Assembly (NCBI GenBank): GCA_037783415.1
Contig: JAZGTN010000016.1
Coordinates: 369,001-433,000, forward strand
Direction: 5' to 3'
DNA from: Leptasterias polaris
Taxonomy: Eukaryota > Echinodermata > Asteroidea > Forcipulatida > Asteriidae
Length of the DNA: 64,000 nucleotides
A program made the translations under genes and the position numbers. The notes beneath the pieces are model-generated. The model was not told the origin of the DNA. It did not search any database and was given only the letters and a program-made list of their open reading frames with translations. Positions 39,301 to 51,300 of the stretch are shown in pieces. How positions within the stretch are numbered: position 1 is the stretch's first letter; each line of letters starts with the position of its first letter.

Positions 39301-42300
39301 CCTCCCCCATTGACTATCAGCTCTACAGGAAATTCTGGGCACTACAAGATTACTTCAGAGATCCAAGACAGTGTTATCAAAAAGACAAGTGGAGAGTCTT
39401 TCACAGAGTAAGAATATTAAACCCTGAGTTATACATGGATGACTTGAATACTATTTGTGTTTACTCATACTTCGGCTGTATTAAGCACTGAACTCACAGC
39501 TCCTTCCCCGAGTCCTGTGAACAAAATCCACAGGCATATCACTCGGATGGGATTCAAACCCATAACCCTCACATTCTAGAGCAGGTATCTTATCCACTAG
39601 ACCACTAATCATGCCTGGTGACAAGAGTCTAGTTCAAATCGTGTTATTAGCAGCAGCTCCTGCAAACATAGATGATGTAGTAATTTTATCAAAATGTTGC
39701 TGTAAAATGCTAAAGGTCTAGGGTTCAATTCCCACCCATGATTTTTACAGATTTTATTGTTATTAGTATATATGTCTGGTAATGAAACCAAGGATAACTC
39801 ATAAGTTAACTTAATCAATGTAGCTTGCAAGCCTTAGGAAACCTGTAAACAAGGGTGCTTGCTGTGTGAACTAGAAACACCAGGGTTAACCCCTACTCTT
39901 CCATGATAAGTGCTCTGGGTTCCTTTTACATGCACTACCAATCCTAGTACATGGGACCTAAAGCTTAATGTCCCATCCAAATTACAAAGCAATCATGGAG
40001 AAGTATCTTAGCTCAAGGACACAAGTGCCATGATCGGGACTTGAACCCACACTATACCGATTAGAAACACCACGGCCCAATTTCATAAAGCTGTTTAGCA
40101 GAAAATAATGCTAAGCAAATTTCTTTGCTATGCCGAAAATTTGTGGGGCACCAATCCAAACAATGTGAACTGTTAGGAATGTCGGCTGGTAACCTGTTTC
40201 TGCTTACAGGCTTTATGAAATTGGGCCCAGAGCTTGACTAGGGTGCTCTTAACCGCTCGACCACATTAGGCCAAAATAATGAAGTATTCTTTATTTCCCA
40301 CAGTACACCAAAGCCGTCCTCGGAGCCTTCAGTAGTCTGAAGCTGGATGATGTGTCAGCCTCCAAGACCCAAGATGAACCAGTGACTGATAAGCATGTCT
40401 TCTTTGCAAAGTACCTCACAAGTGAAAAGGTAAGAGGAAATCAATACCGGCAATTCACTCTGCAAGAGCGCCCTCTACAGTTTGCCCAGGAGAGGCTATA
40501 TTGTATGAATAAAATGTATCCTATATTTGTTTTATATACCTCACAATAGTTCCTTGTCATTTGATGTTTTGTCATAGAATTCATAAAATATTTTAACTAT
40601 AAATATTACAAAGTTTAAAAAAAATAAAAATCAACAATAAGGTGTTAAACAGCTTATAAAGACAGCTAGCTGGAGCTATTTAAGGCTGGTTGGGTATAGT
40701 GCATTCGGCGTTCATAGCCATACGTGTGTTGGCGGGCGAGCTTACGCTGGCGCTAATAGCATGTAGCGTAATCAATACACGCGGTACTCAATGTAAAATA
40801 TATTAGTACGTGCGAAGCGTAGCTGCGATCGTCCCAAACTCCTATATTTATCATTACTAGGACTCCTATATTAAATTTTGCAGTGTCGGGAACAGTATCA
40901 GGGCTCGAATTTTATACTGGACCACAGGCCCGAGGCCAGTAATTTTAGTGTTGGGCCAGTAAACTTATGACCTAACAAGTCCGATGGTCTTGTGTTTTTC
41001 AATTGAATAACAGAAACACATTATGTTCAAGTGTTGACTTTGGGTCTAATAAATTATCTTTCAATTCTATGAGTAATCAAGTATACTCTTCCCTTACTTG
41101 TCTCAGTTCTGGTTCATATAAAAGCAGTTAAATGCATGTTAAACTGTGGCAGCAAGTTTTTTTGGTTTTTTTCACATTTTGAATCTGGTCTTGTAAAAAA
41201 ATTTCTGGTCCAGTAAAGATTTTGAGCTACAAGCCCTGTAGTCTTGTGGATTTTCTCTCCAAATTCGAGCCCTGAGTATGCATGGCAACATAAATTGTTC
41301 ACCAATCAAATGACGCGGATCTATAAGGGCAGTATATAAATGCAAATGTTGTGAATAAAGATTTGCTCTTTATTGATTCCACAGTTGTATGATCTTCAGT
41401 TGAGTGACTCCACTTTCAGACGGTATGTCCTCCTCCAATTTCTTATCCTGTTCCAGTATCTCAACCAGCATGTGAAATTTAAGGGGTAAGTTTTCACTGT
41501 TGCCATGTACATTGAGAAGTGAAGCAAATAGCAATTGGGTCAATCATCGCCAACCTGTTCTATCGTTTCTGGTGTTCCGCAGGGCTCAGTACTTGGTCCT
41601 ACTCTCTTTTATTGTTTACATAAACGATTTGCCCGGTGAAGTTTTGTCTCGGCTCACTATGTATGCTGATGATTCAACCCTCCACTGTGTTTCCCCTAAC
41701 TCTTCCAACACTTCTTGCGGTGAGGTGGGTGTCTCACTGAATAATGATTTAGAGACCATGCTGAAGTGGGGGTACGATTGGCAAGTTACCTTTGACACAC
41801 ATAAAAACTAAACTACTGTTTCTGTCTCGCGCCAGAGATGATACAGTTCCATCCTTTATATGGGCCCATCGACTATGCCGGAGATATCAGATTTTTGCGT
41901 TTTTTGACTTGACGTCTCCAATAATGCCAGTTGGGAGAGGTATATCTCAGGCATTGCAAAGAGTGCTTCCATGCGAGTTGGTTGTCTTTATCGAGCTCAG
42001 AAGTTCTTACCTCCTGATGCTACTCTCTACCTATATAAGACCGCTATAAGTCCCCTAATGGAGTACTACTGTCACATTTGGGCCGGAGCTTCTGCCTGTC
42101 ATTTATCTTTATTAGATCGAGTGCAGAAGTGAATTGTTAATCTTGATGGTATAGGGTTGGGATCAACGTTACAACCTCTTTCCCACCATCATTCTGTAGC
42201 TGGCCTCTGTCTTTTCACAGATATTTTCATGTTAAATGTGCCGCCAGTTTTATCGTGAAATCAGGCTTTCTGCTTGTTCTCACCCATTCACTCTCGCTTT

Positions 42301-45300
42301 GCTGAAAGGATTGTTTATGCATTACTCTTTTTCATTTTTTCTGCTGTAAGAACCACACAAATTTCGTTCTGGTAAAACAGCTTTTTGAAATTGAGTCATG
42401 GTCTCTAAAGCTTTTCTCAATGATGTCTTTAATTAAAGGGCAGAACAGGTGCTTAGTGAGGATATGACGTTATACATTAAGAACACTACGGAGACAGTAT
42501 ATGAGATCTTGAAGGAAACGTCACCAGGCGGTGAGGAGTTTGCTAAAACAATACAGGTAAACAATTTGTTTGTGGTTTTATTAGTGTGGAGGCACTGGAA
42601 GGAGGCCGGCCCTCAAAATAAAAGGGACAAGCATTCACTGAAATACTACCTAAGCAACAGCCACACAATTCACACATCCACACTCAGAACTTGAAACTGA
42701 TGCGCTAGACCATTCGGCCATGGCATGCTGTCATGCATGTGAAAACATGTCCCCCTTTTACGATGTATGAATATTCAAAACGTGTATGAGTTAATGAAAT
42801 AATGAATTCCCAATTTCTCCTTACAGCACATTCTGGATAGAGAGGAACATTGGAACATGTGGAAGAATGAAGCCTGCCCAAGCTACATCAGAGAAAAGTA
42901 AGATCTCATTACAGGAAAGTTCCATTAACCCTTTCGTTACCGAATTGTTTGGGCATAAACAACTGCTGGTGACCGCATTGTTTGACCACTCAAGCGTGAA
43001 GCACACATTCTTACACAACAGAAAGCTTTTGTTCAGAGGCCATTTTCATAAACTCCATTATCTTCTTGAAGACATTGTTTTACAACAAAATAAGTAATAA
43101 CAAAGTTCTCACTTATTAAATTCAAAGTTCTTTTAGTCTTTCTTTCCTCGGTGTGATCTGTAATCTCAAACACTTTTTGAACATGGACAAAACTGCAACT
43201 TTATTACAAATGGCCTTTGTGCTCAGCCTTGAGTACTTTTTAGTGTGTAAGCTTGGTCGACTTAAGTCGCCAATGGTAAGGAAAGGGTTAAAGAAAGAAG
43301 CTAAAATGAAACATCCTTTACATCTGACAGCTCACACCTATCTCCATGTAATTCTTTATCCAAATAGTAGACTTAATTGGGTCATGCACAAACCAGTAGG
43401 GCTGCTGACTGCCTCAGGCAGATTAACTGCTCATCCATTAAGTTTAATAACCCAAGTAATTCAATGTAAACACACCTAATGAGTTAAAAGGATGTAAACT
43501 TTCTGAGTTTTTGTGTCCAAACTCGGAAATTCTTTAATGGAGCTTTCCTGTAATGTTTTTTCTTTTCCATTTGAAGAAAATACCAGACTCCCAATGTGAT
43601 TATACCTTTAAAAAAACTACAAAGCTGGCTAACACTGGTTACCCTTTGGTATTGCATCCTCTGGTAAAAGGCACTTTATAAATGTCCCATTTATTGTAGG
43701 GTTTCCCGGCCAATTTCAGCAATTATTTGTACAATTTCATTAAAATGCATTCAAATTCAGGCGTTTCCCCCTTATCCACTCTAACTAGGGTTTCGTTTTA
43801 GCTAATTAATGCAATCAATTTCGTTTTCGTGCACACATGATTTTGCTTTTCTTATTCAGATTCATTTCAGCCATTGTACTTCATTTGTAGGCATTCAAGA
43901 CTACACTTTGACCATTCTTAAGTGAATTTCTACTACCTATTTACGAAATTGAATGGTTGACCAGGGCTCGATTTCACAAAGCACTAAGATTCATCTTAAG
44001 ATGAGTTATCAGTATTACCATAGTGATTTGTATTGTGACATCACTCTTTGCTAAGCAACTGCGATGGATTTGCAGTTACGATCAATCTTAACTCTTTGTG
44101 AAATCGAGCCCTGCTCTTGCTGCTGGCTTTTACCAAATTGAATGAGTTTTGCAGCCTAATGAAATTGAATGATTTTATTTGACCAGTGAATGCTAAACAG
44201 GTGAAATTGAATTACTCCTTTTGACTGTTGAATGCTGATTCAACTGAACTTTGTTTTCAAACGAAATTGAATGAATATTATTATTTGTTATTATTGTTTT
44301 TTCTCCAGGCCTGACACTCCTGCAGCACAACCCAAACCAAGGTCAGTTGATTTTATTGTTTTCCCATTGTTTAGCGTTTGATTTGTTGTTGTTTGACTTT
44401 AAATGTATGTCGCCCTCGGGGGCAGACGAATGTGAAAGCGCCGATGTTTGTTTTATTTATTTCATTTCATTTATTCTGGTTGTGAAGCCAGGGACTCTTA
44501 GGAAAGCAAACTTAATCACTATACTAGCCAAGAACTCCATGGAGAGAAGACAAGGAAGGAAGTTTCAGTTTTAGATGTGGGAGGAAAACCCCAGAGAATT
44601 GTTAGAGGGAAAACCCACGCAGTCAGGTAGGGACTGAAAACCCAATCCACATAGTGCCCCCGGTGGCATTTGAATCGGGGTCCTAGAGGTGGAAGGTGAG
44701 AACAGATACAGTAATAATTATAATTGTAATTTAGTCTTACATAGCGCATGCATCTACCCATGGGGTACTCAAGGTACTTGAACAGACAGAAACATTCTAA
44801 GGCAGCCTTTTGAATTTTTTGAATTATGAGACAAAATTTATGTAGCACTTTACAAGGGTTTACAAGGTGCTACAGTGCACTCAGCAGCCACTGCCAGAAA
44901 CACCGGGCAAACCCCTTTTCTTAGCGAAAAGTGTAACTAGGTTCTTTTTCATTCATTACCAGACCATAATTTTAAAGGAGCGCGATCGCGCTCCTCCGCG
45001 CTCCTTAATGTTTTCCAAGGTGAGCAAAAAAAAAGCGCTCCTTACAAATTTAACAAGAGCATGTTTTTTCAAAACCCTAATTGTTGATTAAAATAAGCTG
45101 CTTGAATCTCGGAGTTGGCAGTGGCAACATCTAAAGAGCGCACGCTTTTCCTTTCCCACCACGTTAATTTTACCTTTATTACACCGTTCGTAAATAAATT
45201 GCGTCCCGGCGGCGGCCGGACCATGCGGTGATTTGTTTCTTCCATGTGCGTCGTGTATTGTATGCAGCTAGATCTATTGATATGTGTAGACTTTTCTCAT

Positions 45301-48300
45301 TCCCCGCTTCATTCGCAGTACAGTTTGACCGTAGTACATGTACATGTATGTTTACTGCTGCAGCAAAGGAACATGTGTGGAGACATTGAAAAGTCTACTG
45401 ACAAAACACTGCATGGTGTGTTGTGTGGATGCCCGCGAATCGTTCAGACTTTTTTCACCAGTCGTCACTACCCGCGTTCATAGGCAAAAGCGCCAGTTCT
45501 TCGATTCGTTTAATGTGTTTTACGACCTGGAAGAAACTTCGAGACAAAGCATGCAATGAGTGTGCGTTACACACGGTCGTGTGAGGAGATTCGTCGACGT
45601 TTGAGTTGACGTCTCACATTATTTTTCTAAAATGATGCGGTTTGTAAGCTGTTAGGATAATCTTCGAGGATACTAAAAGGTGTTTAAAGAACAATTTTCA
45701 ATGTCCAAAAGGGGGCAACACTTAACCCAATGATTCACTAACACAGGTAAAGACCCCAAAAATCAAAATTTCTTTTAACAAAAACATGACTGCTCCGTTC
45801 ATATTTTCATGGATTATTTCGGAAGATCATTGTATTTTTTGTTTTTTTAGACAACATACGTCTGAGTTCATCTTTTGTTAAAGTATTTTCCTCCTATTTA
45901 CTCGTCCCCGCTCCCATCTATGGTCCCAATAATGCCCGAGGGGTTCACCGAGTGCGGCACTGACGCCCGAGTCAACTTGCCCAAATTCCGGACACCACAA
46001 ATTCGGACCTTGCCCAAAATCCGGACATGCATTTTTAGCATTAGATTTTTTCTGATTTTTTTTTTCGCCTATTCTCATGCACATGCGCAGTAAATTCAAA
46101 TCGCTCTCCTTAATTCACTTTCTTGATTTAAGGAGAGCGATTTACAGCTCTCCTCAGATTTATTCAAATGAAGGCCTGCATTACACAACACACGGGACTA
46201 CGGCTTTACGTCCCATCCGAAGGACAAGGCAATAAGGGTTAAGTGTCTTACTTAAGGACACAAGTGTCACGACCGGGAGTCGAACCCACACTCTGCTGAT
46301 CCGAAACACCAGAGCTTGAGTCCGCTGCACTTAACCGCTCCGCCACGATGTACCACTATGTCAATGTTCCTTGGATAAACGAGATCTAAGTGTCAAAGTA
46401 AGAGTGCCTTGCAAGAGCTTCATGTGTAATTTGTGAGTCGTTGTGTTTGATCAGGGCCAGGAAGCGTAGCTTAGGGGAGGAGCTAAGAATCAACACCCCC
46501 CACAAGAAGATCGATATGGGAAGCCCCGAGCTGACAAGACTCTGGAATATCTGCCCGGACAACCTGGACGCATGCCGTGCTGAAAACAGGTAAGACCAAG
46601 CCATTTTCAGTAAATTATCAGCGTGTTTAGTGTCCGGTATTCCTTAACTTTGAGGAGATTCATCGGATCTCAAGTTCTAGACTGAGGGGGTAGACCCATG
46701 CTTACTACCCATATTATCTGAGAGAGGCTTCTAAAGTCAAAATTCATTTTTGTGATGCACTCGTTTTCCTATAGATAAGAGACCTCGTGAAAGTCTGACC
46801 CGGCTAAAAGCAATGACTTCGAACCCACTGGGGTCAGACATGGGTCGACCCGGGGAAGTTAATCCAATGCATTCATTTACTACGTATTGATGTTTGATCT
46901 GTAACTGCTTGGAGATGTATTACCAAGAGTAGGGGTCAGGGTGCTTCATCTTCTGAAGTAAAACCAGTTTACCTGGGCAGAAGTTGGCCGGGTAAACTAC
47001 CCATTGGACTCGGGTTAATTACCTTGGTTTGCTCGGTTAGTTTACCAAAAAATAAGTCCAATGCGAGCACGACTTAAGGGAAGACAAATAACCAACTACC
47101 CTAGTTCTTTATTTTTAGTGATATGGAGAAAAGTTTTGTGAGAATTAATTGGCTATTGCACGGCCAAACATCGATTGGGGAATGATCTATCACAAAGCTT
47201 GGTGATCGATTGTCTACTAAAGTCTGCCAAAACTATTAAGCAATATGTAACAGATAGTTGAAGTCGGTGACTACATGACAACATTCAATTATCACAAACT
47301 TTAAAAAAACAAAACATCAAAGCCATACCTTGTGTAGATCAGCCCTTGTACTCAATCACCAACTGAGCATTGTGTCACCGTGTTCTCTACACAGCTATCT
47401 TCAGGCCTACAAGTTACAGTGCTAGTCGCAGGATCGCTTGGTTTCTTTACCAGAAAGTTTTTGGAAAAAATCAAATCATTGTTTACCGTTGTTGTCAATT
47501 CTCAGAATGTTCATACCTTCCCTGAAAGAATACTTTGAAGAAGCCATCGATCAAGCTGACCCTGGTGCCATGATAGAACAAGAGTACAAGTAAGTCACAC
47601 TCTAGGAATTATACATGCTGCCAAAATATTAGGCCTTTTCACACTATCGATGTTCGATCTGTGTTGAAACTTATCGGGTCCGTGTTGACTCTGTAACATT
47701 TAAACATTTCACATTAATCAGCTTTTGGGTTACACGTGTTACATTTGATCCGTGTATTGTGCGACTGCTTCACACTGCAGAGTCTTACACGGATCGAAGT
47801 GGGACGCGTGGCGACGCAACTTAGTGGATCGTTGCGCTCCGTGGCGCATAGTGTTGTGTAATTATGCTTTGTGGCGACTTTCTTTGTGCGCTTAACAACT
47901 ACAGCGTGCAGATGGGGCCTGCACACTCAACACGGATCGAAAATTAACCTGGAGGTGTTCACTCTATAGCTTTTGACACGTGTTGGAAATTTCGACACGA
48001 ATCGAGAATTCTCAACCCACCCTCCGAGCAGGGTTAGTTTCGACACAGATCGAGAGCTCTATTTGGATCGACACCGTGTTGAAAAGTTGTAGTGTGAAAA
48101 GGTCAGTCCACATTACACGGATGGAATCCTTGTCCAACACAGAGATTTTTTGATAGTGTGAAAAGGCCTATCATATAGTTTTTGTCTCTACTCTATTTTG
48201 TTTTTAATGTAGCGATACGGTGTACAGGTGTAGACAGAAAAATTTAAACAGAGGGCGATTACCCAATCCTGTCTACGATGTGTCTCTACAAATGGTGTCG

Positions 48301-51300
48301 TAGAGACAAATGGTGTCGTAGAGACAAATGGCGTCGTGGACAGGATTGAGTATTCGCCATTTGTTTACATTATTCCGCATTTGTTCTGTTTACGCTGTGC
48401 CTCTACATTAATAGCAGAATACATTTGCTAATAGCACAGTGTTGTCATCTACAGTGCTATATCATTTACAAAGTGTTGACCTTTGACCTACACTCCGACC
48501 CAACTGACCCGGATCATTTGTTTGTGGTGTTCCTCCAGGGTGGTGAATAACAGTAACTTTGCCTGGTGTGCCCTGAGGCTCTTAGCGAGACGCAGCCCTT
48601 ACTTCTTCCAGACCATCACAAGCACTCAACCTCTAGTCAAATCAGTACCTGCCTACCTGGAACTTATGGTCACTAAGCTGGCTAAGGATATGCCGGTAGG
48701 TTTAATTTTTTAGAAGTAATGGCTCAATAGTTATTGTCACCATTTTCACGAAGAGCCACATATTTTAAAGGTATTATACAGGATTGGCAGAGCTGACAAA
48801 ATAATCACAGACAGTGTTCATGTTTTGTGTAATCAACCACATACATGAAATAACAAACCTGTGAAAATTTGAGCTCAATTGGTCATCAAGGTCACGAGAA
48901 AATAGTGAAAAGAGACCTCATGTGTTTTCTGTTTTTCAAACATCGAGTTTATTATCGCGCGCGATAAAAACTATTGTTTTACTCATTTCTCAGAAACGAT
49001 AGCATTTTAGGCAGAAATATTTTAAAGAACCCTTTCTACCATTACTTACTTTAAATCGGTAAGTTATGTGTGAATCTGTGAACATTTGTGTTTTTCGATC
49101 TTACCAATAGTGTACAGGGCCTTTAAGCACATTATCGGTGAATACAGGAAGGAGCGCATATCTAAATAACATTTTGTTGTCATCAAGGTTTGCATTTCAC
49201 TTAATTATAATTTAAAGAAGAATCTCTGTAAGTTAATCGTGGGATGCAGACTGCCCTGGGATACAGACTGTCCTGTAATGCAGACTGCCCTGGGATGTTC
49301 ACTGCCCTGGGATGCAGACTGCCCTGGGATGCAGACTGCCCTGGGATGGAGACCTTACTGGAATGCAGACTGCCCTTGGATGTTCACTGCCCTGGGATGC
49401 AGACTGCCCTGGATATTTACTGCCCTGGGATGCAGACTACCCTGGGATGCAGACTGCCCTGGGATATTTACTGCCCTGGGATGCAGACTGCCCTGTGATA
49501 CATACTACCGTGGGATGCAGACTGCCATGGGATACAGAATCCCCTGGGATGCAGACTGTCCTGGAATGCAGACTGCCCTGGGATGTTCACTGCCCTGGTA
49601 TGCAGACTGCCCTGGGATGCAGACTGCCCTGGGATGCAGACTGCCCTGGGATGTTCACTGCCCTGGTATGCAGACTACACTGGGATGCAGACTGCCCTGG
49701 GATGCAGACTACACTGGGATGCAGACTGCCCTGGGATGCAGACTACACTGGGATGCAGACTGCCCTGGGATGCAGACTACACTGGGATGCAGACTACACT
49801 GGGATGCAGACTGCCCTGGGATGCAGACTACACTGGGATGCAGACTGCCCTGGGATGCAGACTGTCCTGGGATGCAGACTGTCCTGGAATGCAGACTGCC
49901 CTGGAATGTTCACTGCCCTGGGATGCAGACTGCCCTGGGATGCAGACTACACTGGGATGCAGACTGCCCTGGGATGCAGACTGCCATGGGATACAGAATC
50001 CCCTGGGATGCAGACTGTCCTGGAATGCAGACTGCCCTGGGATGTTCACTGCCCTGGTATGCAGACTGCCCTGGGATGCAGACTGCCCTGGGATGCAGAC
50101 TGCCCTGGGATGTTCACTGCCCTGGTATGCAGACTACACTGGGATGCAGACTGCCCTGGGATGCAGACTGCCCTGGGATGCAGACTACACTGGGATGCAG
50201 ACTGCCCTGGGATGCAGACTACACTGGGATGCAGACTGCCCTGGGATGCAGACTACACTGGGATGCAGACTACACTGGGATGCAGACTGCCCTGGGATGC
50301 AGACTACACTGGGATGCAGACTGCCCTGGGATGCAGACTGCCCTGGGATGCAGACTGTCCTGGGATGCAGACTGCCCTGGGATGCAGACTACACTGGGAT
50401 GCAGACTGCCCTGGGATGCAGACTACACTGGGATGCAGACTGCCCTGGGATGCAGACTACACTGGGATGCAGACTACACTGGGATGCAGACTGCCCTGGG
50501 ATGCAGACTGCCCTGGGATGCAGACTGTCCTGGGATGCAGACTACCCTGGGATGCAGACTGACCTCAGGGGCTTACAAAACATCTGCTTGTATGTAAGGT
50601 TGACATTTTCTTGATTTGTTTTGATTAACAGCAAATCTCAACTGAGGAGTTGAAGATGGAGGAGCCAGTTGATGATGAAAATGATGACCTTCTCAAGGGA
50701 GAAGATGACGGTAAGTTACTATGTCAAGATATTTGCTCAAGAGTGCGGGGGTCGTGGGTTCAAATCCCAACTGACCAGTGTGCCTGTGGGGGTTTTTCCT
50801 GAAGGACTTCGGACTCACGTAGCATACAGTGCTAAACACACATTGGTGTATGGTAAAAACAAAGATGTTTTTTATTATTCGCAATTCAGTTAATAAACTT
50901 GCCATTATCAGTGTGAATCTGGGTGATTCACAGAACAGTGCCCTCTCCGCAGGCTACACAGAAGCTCGAGTTCAGTGCTTTAACTGCTCGGCCAAGACAC
51001 GCCATATTTAACTGTTTTGTGATATTGTTTTTTTCTACTCAAGATACAACATTAGAGAAGTCCAACATCCTCCTTGAGGAGCAAGTGGACGCAGTCATCG
51101 CTCGCCTTGGTGACAACTGGAAGACCCTGGCTTCAGAGTTGAACTTCTCCGACGAAGATATCACCTACATCCAGACGGAGAATCTAGAAGTGAAGGAGCA
51201 GTCTAAGGCTATGATGACTGCTTGGAGGAATAGAGAGGGAGACAAGGCTACTAGGGATGTCCTGACCAAAGCTCTGATGGAGAGTGGACTGAATGATATT

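Noticed and set aside
49239..50565. CRISPR-like array
   Set aside because: The units are directly adjacent with no unique spacers, and the genome is eukaryotic.
49239..50614. Open frames of 452, 416 and 343 codons as protein genes
   Set aside because: They are three readings of one 17-bp repeat inside a THOC1 intron; no start context, domain or non-repeat flank supports a gene.
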